From the NCBI GenBank assembly GCA_050084515.1, contig CM114275.1, positions 4,650,001 to 4,714,000 on the forward strand: 64,000 nucleotides of DNA, in the 5' to 3' direction. This document shows positions 11,309-23,471 of the stretch, one piece after another (position 1 is the first letter of the stretch; each line of letters starts with the position of its first letter). The notes beneath the pieces were generated by a model that saw only the letters and a list, made by a program, of their open reading frames with translations, was not told where the DNA came from and did not search any database. A program made the position numbers and the translations under genes. Source of the DNA: Blasia pusilla. Its lineage: Eukaryota > Marchantiophyta > Marchantiopsida > Blasiales.

Positions 11309-14300
11309 TCAAACAGCTGTGAGTTCTGATGGTAACGGTTCCGATTGTGAGACCTCAAAATCAAGTGCAGCTCCAGCAACTCTTTCGTCTAGTTTTGGTA
11401 ATCTTTGGCTAAGCTCCGACAGTGAAGGTCCACTCTCACATATGCGAGCCGAACACTGCCTTCCAGACAAAGTAGCTCCCTCCATACTGTCGATGTAATC
11501 CTGCACCACGATAACTCGTCAACTCAGACGTGAATTTTAGCAGTCAGTCGTGGAAACAGCAATTGAATGTACGTCAAGCACGCCGAAACAACTTCAATGT
11601 ACGTCATGCCAGCCGCAGTTTGTGAACGAGAACGATCTGCAACCCACCGCTTCATGAGCGAATGGTACTGCATGAAAACTCACGCGGACTTCAGAAAATA
11701 CCTGCTTCGTGTAAGAACCAGCCAAGAAAAAGTTGGAGATTGGAGTCTTCTGATCGGGGCGGTAAGGATCCATCCCCGGACCTTCTCGATATAGTGATTG
11801 AGCAATCTTCACCACTGAAGACCACGTTACCTCGAGTTCTCGGGCTGACGGGAAGAGGTTCAGTACCTACTCAAAATTCCAAGGACAAGCAGGTGAAACC
11901 ACATCAGAATCCGCTTCTACAAAATTTGCCATTGAAGAAGCGCAATCGGATGAAAGTTGACATTACGACCAGCTTGACAAAAGAGTGGAATCGACCCTAC
12001 ACCACTCTAGGCTGAACTTGCCCGCCACACCAGTGACGGGACAAGCTTCGAACAGAGGTGCAGATTGCTCACCTGCTCGTGCACTTTCTCCACGATCTTG
12101 TCATTTGGCAATGGCATGTATGGATCTCCCGGCGTCAGCACAACCCTGCACAGAAAGAGAGGAAAGTGTACCCTATTGGTATTGATCGCAAACTCTCCGT
12201 AGGTAAGAGAGCGTTAGCACGAGAAACTTTGCATCACCAAGCACGAGAGCAATCTGTGGACTCTGATAGCAGACATCCAACCACTTACTGCATAAGCGAA
12301 CCTTCGCCAGCCTTGTAGTAGTCCACGGGAGATGTCAGAGCAAGATCGGCGAAACACGAGAAATCGGCATCGGCTGAATACAGAAGATTGTCTAATCCGA
12401 CAGCTCGTTGCAGTTGTCTGCCACCAATGTCAGAAAACCATTATCAGGTTAGCGGCCCAAGTGAATGTTTAAGAGATCAATCGACGATGTGATAAAATCT
12501 GAATTTATACGCTTCCTAAACAACTTCAGGTTTGTTCATGAGTTCCGCGACCGTAGTCCACTAGACGCAGAACATAAAATTCGGGGTAACCACAACGATC
12601 CTCTTGCAAAGCTCCACACAGTTTCTAAATGAATCAGTGCCTTCTATTGCCTCCCAAAAACCCGGAAAAAACATAAAGACGGTCTCCCCTTCTGCTCCTT
12701 TATTCTCGTTTTTTAATTTAATTTTCATGGAGAACACCATTGCGCACCAGCCACATCTTCCCACAAGTATTGACAAAGTAAAGGCTCTCGTGCGCGATAC
12801 CCGTTCACTGGCAACAGGTCTCCGAACACAACAAGTATGAACCTTGACAAAGCTGAGAAGCGGAGGATGCCACCGCAGTCTCTACCTGGATTTTTCGATG
12901 TCCTGCATTTCAGTCACCCAACCATTGAACCTCAGCTGCACGGTAACAACCGGAACTCCAACCAGATTGTAAATTTTGTCGAAAGACTCGTACTGACGCC
13001 ACCCCTGTGGTAGCAATTTCTTGATTCCGGGAACATCGAGAGCTGTCAAAACAAACGTTACAATGAGAACTAAGCGACGACTCCAAAACTCCCAACAATT
13101 ATCACAAATTCCAACAAAGAAAGTGTCAAGCAACGAGAGGTGGAATAGCAATTGTACCTGCAACATAAGCATCGGCAATCACAATCTTCTTCTCTGTGGC
13201 CTACACAAATGCAACCAACACGAGCTGTCTTCAAGACCGGGCTCTGAGACTCAAATTTCTCAAAAAACTTAGGAACTTGAAAGCAGAGTTACATTCTCAG
13301 AACTTTTGGAGAAACGGTTCCCTTCTATGAAATGCAATGCCTTCCTAAATGACCATTCAAATCTCTCACACATGGGAATCCCAGAATTGAAATCTCACAC
13401 ATGGGAATTCTAGAGGTGAAATCTGAGCGCGGTGAGGAAATATACTAGTAGGCACATTCGTTTCCGCTCCCAGACATATCAGCAAGGGTATTTGGGTCAA
13501 CAGTATTTTAGGAATACGATGTTAGACCGTGAACGGATCCCCAGCATTTGTGTGTATTGGAGAATGAGAGCATCCTCTACATTAAATATATTGACTCCGA
13601 GAACCCTTACCTTCGACAACACAAACCCTGATACATAAGGAGTCCCTTCTGCTGTGTGGTCGTATAGAATTTCGCGGCATCCCCATCTTGTGTGTATTCT
13701 AAGAAAGCGCAAAGGACTACATACTTCAGAAGATAGGGCGATTATACTCATCAATTCTAATTGCAAGAAACTTAACATACTCTGCGTCTGCTACGGAATT
13801 AAAATCATAAGCTTGTGTGAACATTCTCCTGTCGATTGCAATAACTTTGCCGCATCCTTTCAGGGTACTTCAGGTGAACTAATTCTGTGTCTAGCATACC
13901 TGCCACCTTTGTCCTTGATGTACTGACTGATAGGCCCACTTAGTCGTAGGTCAGGAGCACCATTCAGCATGCGCAAGAGTGATGCCTCCGTTTTCGTAGC
14001 AAAGAAGGCAAAGATTGTGAGCATACATCGAGCGCTGATGTTGTCACAGTCGATGAAGCCCAGGGCGTAAGCAATTGGATCCCACATCCTTTTGATGCTA
14101 GATCGGTTGCCACCATGTCCTATGAACCAGTTTGAAAAGCTAATCTGCCAACAGTGTCGTGATTTTGTTAGACATGACTGCTTTGGTAATGAAATCAGAG
14201 TTGCTATGAATATGAACACATCCCTCACACATGGGAATACCGCTAAACAAAGAGGAGGTGGGGCAAAAATGGCAGTCAGCTGTCAACTTCACCTCATCCA

Positions 14301-16942
14301 AATTTCTGATATCACGCATTGCACCTTCTGGATCAATAAGAGCCCTGACCACTGGACTCGTAGAGAGAGCAAGTGCATTTCTCAGCTTGTCGTAATTCTG
14401 CACCGTAGAAAACAATGCTATCAACACTAAAATTAAGAAGTTTGGTGACATCTACACCCTCTAGGCGTACACAAGAGACGCTCATTCCTAACGGCACTCT
14501 CCATCAATTCCATGTGTAAAGAGGCTCCTTTCTGCTCTGATCTAGTTTAGAAAAGCATGATCAGTCGATAGCCAGAAAACCAAACAAGGGAGATCATGAT
14601 TGTGAAACCAAACCCAGTTATAGAAGCATGTCCACTTACATTAAGCTGATTTGTCGTAGCAAAAGCTTTCAAGCCATGAAAAGGCGCTCCCACCAGAAAT
14701 CTGAAGTCCAATTCTGTCAAAGACCGAGCAGTGAAAGAGGTTTTGAGTCTGGATTGGATGTCAAGCTCAAACAGAGACGTGAGACCAGACACTGGTCACT
14801 GCAATTCGTCCCTAAAAATGTTTGCCATGAAAGTAGAATCACCATCTCACAAAGCCGGAAGTTGTGGACAGAAGAGGAACTTGCTCCAACCAAATAGGTG
14901 ACTAGGCACATATCTCATAGAAGGGTTGGATCATCCCACTTTGCAGTAGAGTAAGTGGGGAGGACATGATGCTCACCCCAGTCATCTCATAGACATTCTT
15001 TGAATTATAGCACAGGTCTCTCAATTGGTCAAATCTTATTCAGACTCTTGTCATGCCATATGGAGAAGCTTTACGTACCACCGATATTGCCGCCTTTGTT
15101 GACGAAAGTGTGGGTGTGGTCTTTCACTAGGAGGTTATCATCTCCACCAACCTACAGAATGGACAGAGTGGCCATTCGATGAGCTGACTGACAGTCATGC
15201 AAGGGCAACGTAGTCTGGGTATATCATCCTTCGTAAGTGACTGACCTTGTGTAATATCACGCCTACAAAGAGTTATCATGCTAGACATCACAAATTCACT
15301 TCATGTGCATTTCAGGCTCGACTTCCTACCAAACATGGCAAACCCAAAAGCCTCTACAGACAATCGCAATCATGAGCAACGTACCTTCGTCATAAGCCGA
15401 AAGAGATTGTTGTAGCACCCAAAGAAAACATGAAGCCCCATTTCAATATGGTTCCCTCCCTTGTCAACATATGAGCCCACTTTACCACCGATAAATGGCC
15501 GTGCTTCGTAAATATCAACCTGGGCAAACATTTCAGACAAATAAACCCAAAAGTGCATAATCAAGCCATCGATCTGTTACGTGGTCCCATGAAACTCGGT
15601 ACATATGTGTACCGTATTCCGCTCCAAAAGAAAACAAGCAAGCAAACAGAATCTTCGAATGTGAGACCGTTAGTTTCACCCTCTGAATCCAAGGTCTTGT
15701 TTTCAGAGGGTATGCATAATGAGGACGGTCCAAGAATAAGGAGATTGATGGCAGGCGAGCCACACCTCATGACCCTGATCCAAAAGCTCCACTGCCGTCG
15801 ACATGCCAGCCAGGCCAGCACCGATGATCGCCACCTTCAGTTTTGGCCCAGTATACTTCTCGGGTTCTGGAGGGAAAAGTCCCTTGGGAGCTGGCACGAA
15901 GACAACCACGACATGGAATGGTCATGATCACTGGCTGACCACAATTTCAGGCGAAATCTATATTACTCGGTGTTCACAAGTCCATCTCACCGCCGGTTGA
16001 CACGAGGTGTTTCCACCCGATCCCATCGGTGTGATAATATTTTTTCCATCATTAACGACGTTCCAATTATGTACTCACGTTCGCCTTGCTCGAATTGGCA
16101 ATACATGCAAAATTCCTCGAAGCCATTTATCACCATCCTCTGTTCATATGCTTTAGAAGTACGACGACGGGAACCTGGAAAAGTGTACCCGGTGCAACTC
16201 GATAGGTATTTTCCCCCAAGAGCCCGCGCTAAACCCGTCATCCTTCCGTTGAGAACGTGCCCTCAGATTACACAAGTCGACACCATACTAGGCGTGGACT
16301 TTCCAAGAAGTGAAAGACCCCATCTCGTGCGCGATTTTCTCTTCCAATTACTGATCTCCTCTAAAACGTTGCATCCGTCTTTACTAAAAGGCAACCCAAC
16401 GACGACTTCCAGCATTACGATTCCTTTTCAAACCAGACCGAACTAAATGGGTGAGAATTTCCTCAACATCTGACAATTCGCTTACCACACAATCAGCCAC
16501 CAGACCACAATTCCATCATATACACGAGAGTAAGTTCCAGAGACACAACATTTGCAGACTCCACATTTCTGAGGCCAGAGCGATCCAGAGGAGGTATCCA
16601 GATGGAGCGCCGACATGTTTACTGGTAAGATAGCTGGGTTGAGAGCAGGAACACAACCATTCCCCTCAGACCATCTGCTTCATCAACCCAAAATCATTCA
16701 GCTCAGTTGCTCTAGCTCTCATAAACCGAACCACCGTACCTTTGCGGCTCATATCCGACACCATGTCTTGGAGGGAACTGGAGACACGCAGATGTACTCT
16801 GCTGGTGGGCTGCGCTCCATATCTGTCGCAAGATCTGCGAGGGAAGGCCCGTCTGTTTAAAAATTGAGATGAAAGGAAACCCGCTTTGGTGCCCCGCGCA
16901 GGAACGAGAAGAGATAGAGCTCGCCATAGCTGCCGTCGTCAT
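11309..16942 (-). CDS. ZDS: Zeta-carotene desaturase, chloroplast precursor
   Basis: A plastid FAD enzyme that converts zeta-carotene through neurosporene to lycopene. Firm exons (minus): 15890-15766, 15519-15385, 15151-15079, 14713-14640, 14397-14293, 14144-13900, 13698-13611, 13200-13158, 13042-12886, 12417-12289, 12145-12073, 11866-11702, 11500-11309. All are GT-AG and in phase. Landmarks in order: [16 protein letters not shown] Rossmann motif [122 protein letters not shown]. The start at 16942 has a GCCACCATGA context and opens a Ser/Ala/Arg-rich transit-like peptide (exon about 16942-16740, donor GTACGG). A bridging exon ends at 16079 (donor GTGAGT), but its acceptor is unclear (candidates near 16242, 16174 and 16137). 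Total length is about 620-656 aa. The ATG at 16241 would give 588 aa, nearer the usual 560-590. The C-terminus continues about 40 aa past the family end at ARICE. Confidence 0.93.
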
Positions 16943-17802
16943 GGTGGCGCCAGAGACAATGCTCGTGCTTTGCCTTCCGAGATGAAGTAGTAGGAGAGTC
17001 TGTCCTCGGGAGCCTGCGAAATTGCTAACCGACGACACGACTTCACATAATTCGATTGCGAATTGACCCAAAAATTCCTCAGCTTCCACTTGGCCACCAC
17101 AGCAAGGCTAAAATAAAAACCCACAATTACTCCGCTATCTTCCCCTGTTACCCTGTGGCACGCCGGCCTTCTACTTACGGCCAGTGAGAACACTCCGGGA
17201 AACGAGCCGGCCGCATGGGCAGCCCCCAATGCTATCTCGGAACTGAGAAACAGAATGCCTATGCCCAATCCTCGAATCCGAAGCCGAGCGCTTACGATGA
17301 CTCCGACACCAAGAGCTCCGAAGCCAGAAATCTCCCACTCCCAGTTTCGAATACCGCCGTCGCCCACGACTACACTCCGCTGTTGTTCGATTTCTATCTA
17401 CCCAGCCTCCTTCGACGCTGCCCCGCTCTCCAATCCCGGCTCCGCAGGGGCGAAGATAAAGCGCTGGAGAGACAACACGCTGCTGCTGCTGCTGCTGAGT
17501 GGCCTGAAAAAGGAAACAAAACCAAAAGAACAGACGGCGTTGGATGGCACAGTCAGTCGACTCGCCGTGCTTACGGCCTCTGATGATACCCGTGGTTTTT
17601 TTTCTAGTCGTCTAGATTATCCACGTGTGCTCCACAACGTGGATAATCTCCAAATTAATTAGGACTACGGTGATGACACAAAAACTTTATGGTGTGCTCC
17701 TGCCATGACACGTGTAACACGGCAGCTCGATTTGTATTAACAAATCCGTGCTATCTATGAGGGGTGATTCCGCCCGTGGTATTATACTAGTTTAGTAATA
17801 TT
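16943..17802. other. Upstream region of ZDS, GC-rich, coding status unclear
   Basis: This is probably the promoter and 5' leader of zeta-carotene desaturase. It is GC-rich, with a short CTG/CAG run near 17480. Long open frames occur on both strands (16939-17367 minus; 17215-17583 and 17255-17662 plus). The minus frame has a hydrophobic Gly/Leu-rich stretch but lacks an upstream in-frame ATG, and none matches a family I know. They are left uncalled. Confidence 0.4.
17615..17648. repeat. Perfect 12-bp inverted repeat containing CCACGTGT
   Basis: Arms GATTATCCACGT (17615-17626) and ACGTGGATAATC (17637-17648) enclose a 10-nt loop. The left half carries a G-box-like CCACGTGT. About 40 bp around it recurs, diverged, near 38500-38545, so it belongs to a repeat. 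Confidence 0.7.
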
Positions 17803-18065
17803 AGGGCGTCTCGAGTTGTAGGCAAGTCCATAAATTTTTTTATGAATTGGAGTACAATAAAATAAAATACGGGGTGCCGGAGGAGGTGGATGCATACCTC
17901 TTACGGTCCGATTCATTCTCTCGTCTATTTACGTCGCATCGTGTATTTACTATGGTACCTGACAAAATAAAATGTACTTGGACGTAACTATGAGCCATCT
18001 GTATTTTACATTCAAATGGCAGGAAGACGTCATGAGACTTACGTCCCGTAAGTATGAGACGCCCT
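17803..18065. mobile_element. Small MITE with 10-bp terminal inverted repeats
   Basis: The 263-bp segment starts AGGGCGTCTC and ends GAGACGCCCT, a perfect 10-bp terminal inverted repeat, with ATT on both sides as a possible 3-bp target duplication. It has no coding capacity. The 3-bp duplication fits a Tourist/PIF-type MITE, and a broken PIF/Harbinger transposase lies about 1 kb away, but I could not match its ends to these termini. Confidence 0.6.
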
Positions 18066-18193
18066 ATTATTCCCCGCCTCTTGAAGGGCGGAAAGGGTTC
18101 TACCCCTCCCCTCCTCTCCTTCAATCTCTACTCCCATTCTATCGCTTGCAAGAGTGACAAGGATTCTTGTCCGATTCGCATCGGGTAGATATG

Positions 18194-18302
18194 CCTCCGT
18201 TTGAAGGCATATCGTGCGAATCTGCCAACTACGTCCCGGCTCTTCACAAGTCGGGTTGGGACGGAGCTAAACTCCGGGCAGAACGGAAGCCTCAAACGGA
18301 GG
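18194..18302. repeat. 109-bp segment with 11-bp inverted ends
   Basis: CCTCCGTTTGA at 18194-18204 is matched by TCAAACGGAGG at 18292-18302. It follows the 17803-18065 MITE closely and may be another small non-autonomous element or part of the Harbinger remnant. No clear target duplication was found. Confidence 0.45.
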
Positions 18303-19183
18303 GGTCCGTTTCCTACTCTTTCCTCTATTTTTATGTTATTAAAAAAGGCTGCGAGCAATTTTAAGATACGAACACTCCTTTTTTTCTTTCTTTCTCACTT
18401 TGTGATAGTCCAAGTATTCGAGAGAGTTGTTTTGCCCTCTTTTTTTAAGGTGAGTTACACAAAGTACTTGTAAGAGTATATTAGTCTAGGATAGTCATAT
18501 CTTTTTTCTTGCAAATCACCACGCCTTATGACCACGACGAAAAGATCTTGAAACCCTTCTTTTTTTTTGGATATGTGTATGCAATATACATAAAAATCTC
18601 ATTTATTCCTTGGTAGAGTCATTTGCACCATCCCATGAGGATTTGGCTTACATTAAATTGTTTATGTGTGCTCTAGGTATAAGAAATATCTGCCTACATG
18701 CCCTAGACTACCAACGTTTCAGCAAACACCATGGTACCCGACTCACAAAGAGCTATGACCTCGACCAATAAACAATTTTTTGGTATGATTTTTTATACGA
18801 TTCCAATCCTTCATGTTGCCTCATATGCATTGTTTGAGGGGTTTTTATGTGATGATGCTTATCACTATGAATTGTGTTGTCTTGATTTCAAATCCTTCCT
18901 CTCTTAAAAACCAAAAGTAGAATGGAGTAAAGAGAATGAGAGAATATTTTTTTATTTGTATGAAGAATGTTACTTCCATCATAATAATCAAGGCAATGTA
19001 AGCCAAGACCAATGGCGATTGGTTGCAATTCACATGTATGAAAGATGCCAAGTGACCATACCATATGAGCCACCTTATGAGTTCTTCTTCTCTCAACTCT
19101 ACTTCCAATTTGTGATTGGATAATTCCACCATTGATCTTGTGATCCATTCGATTGATGTATTACGGTAAGGGCTCTACACATA
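18303..19183. other. AT-rich non-coding DNA
   Basis: Homopolymer T runs and short low-complexity frames only. It lies downstream of the decayed Harbinger transposase, in that gene's orientation, and may be the non-coding end of the same element. Confidence 0.4.
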
Positions 19184-20040
19184 GGACAAAAAAATTATGC
19201 AAGACTCCACATGCAAGCATTACTTTAGAAACCATTTTTAGAGACATTGGACAATCACGTACAATTATTCATCTTCCTTTTAAATGACCAAAAGCGTTTT
19301 CTACTGTCTCTCTTGCCTTTGATACATGTCAATCAAATATTTTTTCCAATGGATTGCCTTGATTTAGGTGTTGATGGAACGCTTCAATAGCCATGGTTCA
19401 TAGAGGATAGGTGGTATCCCAAGTATTATGGGAAGAATGACTTGAACTTCTCCGTGATCAAGTAGCAACGTGATTTTTGGTTGAAAAAGGAAACGTTTCT
19501 CTTCAATGCGTTGAAACACTGTGGATTTCCTTAAATGTGCAGCATCATAAGTGGATCCAGGCTTAGTACAACATAAGTCCCAAAATTTTACATCGGCATC
19601 ACATATACCTTGGAGAAGCACCAAATAATCAGAGTGACGATTCCTATAGTGCTCCGGGAAATATTTCATAACAGGTTTGAATTTAAGTTCCATGTGAGAC
19701 CATCTATGCCTCCTATAATTTGTGAAACTCCACAAATACGTTTATATTTGAGCATTTGTTAATCATTTCATCAATTTTTTGCCATTTTATGTCTACTTGT
19801 CAGAATGTCAATGATAATGGTTGTGTATTTGATTATTATCGATTTTCCAATCCCGTATAAGTCACTCAAGATTTGAAATGGTGGATTGTGGGCAAATGGG
19901 TAGATAACTACCGCAAAACACTTTGTTATCTCAACTCTTTTTCTTGCTCTCTCCCAAGTAGGTATAGGTAGCATGAATGGTTCAATCACATCTACCAGTT
20001 TGTGGAAATTTTCAAAAGATATTCTATATGGACTTTTCAT
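19184..20040 (-). pseudogene. PIF/Harbinger (HARBI1-like) transposase remnant
   Basis: The minus strand reads as a HARBI1-type DDE transposase broken by frameshifts and stops. In order: an N-terminal helical part (20040-19771; SFENFHKLVDVIEPFM, then FQILSDLYGIGKS); a middle part (19735-19364) with ICDADVKFWDLCCTKPGSTYD, matching the family block with a catalytic Asp and PGSxHD, then ILYEPWLL; and a tail near 19345-19190 with RETVENAFGHLKGR and VMLACGVLHNFF, matching the conserved VENAFGRLKGR...CCVLHN end. At least two stops (around 19335 and 19278) and a frameshift near the second catalytic Asp make it inactive. The usual MYB-like companion gene was not seen. Confidence 0.85.
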
Positions 20041-20869
20041 GTGAGTGTAAAGAAAATCGTCTTTATAAGTCCAAACCTCTTTATGAATTTTCTCCTACCA
20101 AATGAATTATCTCGGTATTACGCGAAATTTGCTTCGTCCATTTGATTGACTTCGATGCCACTTTTCGATCATGAAATAGAACATGAATCAACTATGAATA
20201 TTAACTTCGTTATCTTCCGTGCTCCCCATGATAAAAGTAACGAGCTCGATTTCATTAAATATTCCACCTTCAAGAAACCATGCACAAAATAAGTAAAAAA
20301 TATCCATAATGATAGCTATAATAGTCTCAATGAAAATCTTCTTATTTTTCACCTATTAGAATATGTATGTCCTCCGTGTCGTTCCAAATAAAATCAATAA
20401 ATAAAATAATAAAACACCACAACATATAGTAATTCAATATAAAATATTATGTACTATGTGTGAAGTACTCTATGTGTAAAATGCTCTATGCTCTTTGTGT
20501 GTGAAACGCTCTCTTTATGTACCCTATCTCTTCAACCCGTGGAATCCCTACCTAAAAATACTAAAAAAAGAACCCAAACGGAGCCACACACATTTGTGAG
20601 GCTCCATTGCCTCATCCAGAACCGTTTCGGAAAAATAGTCGAAGGCGGAGAAGGGTAGCTCCATGTGAACCGCCCTTCTAAGTCTCCTTGATACCGTACA
20701 GGAGTCCATCTTGCACGTCCTAGTGCACGGGATTTGTGTTCATGCGAAGGGAGGCACCCAACTACCGCTAATTGGTCTCATTCTTGAGGTAAAGGTCTTC
20801 GTGATCAAACCCAAACGTGGAGATGACCTTGCATTGGGTGATTAAAGAAATGTGCGACCTATTATGGAG
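20041..20869. other. Non-coding flank of the Harbinger remnant
   Basis: Mostly AT-rich, with a GC-richer patch around 20570-20830 containing AAACGGAGCC and TGAGGCTCCATTGCCTCA. This may be part of a terminal region of the Harbinger element. No gene was seen. Confidence 0.35.
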
Positions 20870-21660
20870 AAAGAGTAAAAAAATTAAATAAAACTTTTTT
20901 TTATATTTTAGAATTGTGGATGGAAGGTAAAATCAAGTGACATAAAAGAGAAAGGAATGAAGAATATATATGTAAGAAAAGAGGAGTTGGTGAAGTCTAT
21001 TGAAATGTAAGAAGGATTGCATTGGAAGTTATGGAGGAGAAGTGAGATTTGTATACACATGATGGTATATATAATATGGTTGAAGAAAGAATCGAAAAGA
21101 AATTTTGAGTAGAAGAGACAAAGAAGATTTTGTATCTACAAGAAATGGTGATGAATGATAAGAGATGAATGAATGACGTAGAAGGTGTGATAATGAAAAA
21201 TAAAATAAAGGAAATGGCGACTATGAAATGGAAGTACTTCAAGTGAGCGGTTAGAAGTTAAGTAGAATTGTTGTAGGGAATGAATTGATGGAGAGAAATT
21301 TGGAAAAGAGGAATTAATTGGAAATGTTGAAGAACAAAGTAGAGGAAAAAAATGAAGAAGAAAGGAGAAACATAAAAGGATTTGGAAAAAGAAAAAGAAA
21401 AAGTAGAAAAGAGAAAGGAATAGAAAATATTATAGAATGAAAAGAAAGTAAGAAAAAAAAGAAGGAGAGAAAACATGGTTGAAATGGAGAGATAAATGAA
21501 GAAAAATGTGTAATAATAGAAAGTGGCGGCGATTAGGTAATGTTAGTAATAGGTGGTTGAATGTGCATAAGAGGTGGAATGGAAGAAAAGGATATTGTGA
21601 TGAATGCCAGCATGTGAGGAAGAGTTAGAAGCGCAGGTTTTGGGATATAATAAATTTGGT
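20870..21660. repeat. Long purine-rich plus strand (polypurine/polypyrimidine tract)
   Basis: For nearly 800 bases the plus strand is dominated by A and G, with few C. The minus strand therefore yields Phe/Ser/Leu-only open frames (20997-21242, 21258-21476) that are compositional artefacts. No shorter repeat unit is obvious. Confidence 0.6.
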
Positions 21661-22895
21661 GGTAGTTAGAAGTTGCATACAAGCATAAAAGATGTGTGAG
21701 ATATGGTAAGTGTGGATGAAAAAAAGATATTTAGTAAGTTTGTGAAGCATGATGTAAGAAGGAAATTTGTGGATTATTCTGGGCAGTCATTATCAATTGT
21801 TGCAAAAGTAAAAGTTGTTGATGCGGACAAGCAAAGTACATATGGATTATTAGTGAATGTGCAAGAGGCCCACGCTTCCCCTGGAGAGTTAACCACATAG
21901 GTGTTGATGCATGAAGTTTTATCTTGATTTTGAGATGCATGAATGTCAAAATCAGGAAAAAGTGGTATAGAGTGGGATGTGTCATTATCCAAAGATGGAG
22001 TTGGGAACTGTGGGAGCTCACTGTTGGATTTAGCTAGCCTCATTCTTGTAAGCAAATGGGATGCTTTAACTGGTGCGAGTTCTAAAACCATATGTAATGG
22101 TAGATGGAATTCATGTCCAAGAAAATGCAACTAATCTAGTCTAACACCTTTGGAGGCAAGAGAGAAAAGCCGATTGGCTTGAGTACAAGTCAAAGAGGTC
22201 TATTTGTAGTCAATTTTCTTGAATTTCAACGCTTGTTTATGAAGACCGGCAATGAAATGGCAGAGAAGATGAGCAATAAACATAGTGACGTAGGAGAATG
22301 AGTTGGAAAAAATAGAATTGAAAAAGATGGAAATAGGAATTAAAGAGTAAACTTGAGGCTAGAGCATATTTGTTAAGAAGCCTAAACTTATCATTCCAAT
22401 CCTGGCCCTAAGCTATCACACTTTGGCTCTGACTGCTTGTGACTCCACTTTCCTAGAAAGCTAACAAAAGGTCGAGGTTATCATAGAAGCGCATGTGGTT
22501 CTCAATTGGTTGCACAAAACGTGGCGCATGTACTTGTTGAATGCTCTCGATGTTGCTTAGTATCATTGATGCATCCATGTACGTTGCGAGAACCTATTGG
22601 TTGATAGTTAGAAATAGTAAGGGAGAAAGATGTAGTAAAGAGAAAGTGGTAAAATTGATTACCTGTGAGGGTGTTGAAATAAAATTGTCATTACCAGCTC
22701 TAGAGAGGATGTTGTCACTATCGTCAGTTGGTAAGGAGCTCTGGCTCCAACTTGCTGAATATTGTGAATATATATATCAGGCATTATGGCTTGGTCTTGT
22801 AGTGGCCTTTCAACCCCTGGATCTTGTGTTGCTATCAGCGAAAGCCATTGTGCCATATAAGAATGAAAATAGTGAAAGCACCAAAGCTATAATCA
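21661..22895. other. Unassigned sequence with short open frames
   Basis: Frames of 65-124 aa occur on both strands (for example 22541-22915 plus and 22659-22856 minus). None matches a family I recognise. The minus-strand frame adjoins the Helitron helicase remnant and could be more of it, but shows no helicase motif. Confidence 0.3.
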
Positions 22896-23263
22896 GATTT
22901 CCCACCCAAAGATAATGAAATCGGATGGCTCCAAGGTACCTAGAATCCTAAGTTGGTCCCTAGTACATACACATGACAACATAATGTACACCATACTAGG
23001 TGCAAAAGGTGACTTTATAACCAAAAGGCATTGTCCAAGTATGGTTGAACCTTGACTTTTATGTGCAATAATTGCATAACTAAGTGACAATGGAAAAGTC
23101 CTTTTAAAATATTTTTGATCATATGCATATCTTAATATAGCATAGTTGGACTTGGTTACATTTATAAGCTAACCACAAGAACAATCTTAATGCATATAGA
23201 TGAGACGTGATCATCAACATATTGAACATCTTGTACAATAGCAGATGATCCATTAGCAGCATA
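22896..23263 (-). pseudogene. PIF1-type helicase C-terminus, probable Helitron remnant
   Basis: The minus strand carries the C-terminal motifs of PIF1/RecD-like superfamily 1 helicases. A piece near 23263-23170 reads ANGSSAIVQDV, as in the family NGxxGIV block. The 23090-22896 frame has SYAIIAHKSQGSTI (motif V) and a degenerate YIMLSCVCTRDQLRILG (motif VI; usual VALSRVR, with the arginines lost). Stops interrupt the middle, and the N-terminal helicase and Rep domains are absent. In plants such fragments usually derive from Helitrons; a decayed cellular PIF1 is the alternative. Confidence 0.8.
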
Positions 23264-23340
23264 TATGAACTTTTAAGTTTATATTATATGTAAGTATTAT
23301 CTTGCAGCCTACAGCAAGAAAAGGTGTTTGATGGTGTCAT

Positions 23341-23471
23341 GCACATACACATCGCTACAAAACCTACATCGTTGGTCACATCTACACACCACACAACACC
23401 GATCTTCCCAACACACGGGTCGATCCATCCATAAACCAAACAACTCACACATATACATCGAGACCCCACAA
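23341..23471. repeat. Direct repeat copy 1 (about 130 bp)
   Basis: This segment is repeated about 611 bp downstream at 23952-24082 with few differences. Shared blocks include CATACACATCGCTACA and GGGTCGATCCATCC. A shorter related piece starts at 45941. It may be part of a long terminal repeat, since TATATAGG near 23675 lies between the copies. Confidence 0.8.

Noticed and set aside
15561-15821. Open frame overlapping the ZDS Rossmann exon
   Set aside because: It is a shadow frame of the real exon at 15890-15766 and its intron.
16939-17662. Long open frames on both strands in the GC-rich ZDS upstream region
   Set aside because: Mutually overlapping frames explained by high GC and low stop density; no family match and, on the minus strand, no upstream ATG.
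20997-21476. Phe/Ser-rich frames that look like membrane segments
   Set aside because: They arise from the purine-rich strand and have no other coding evidence.
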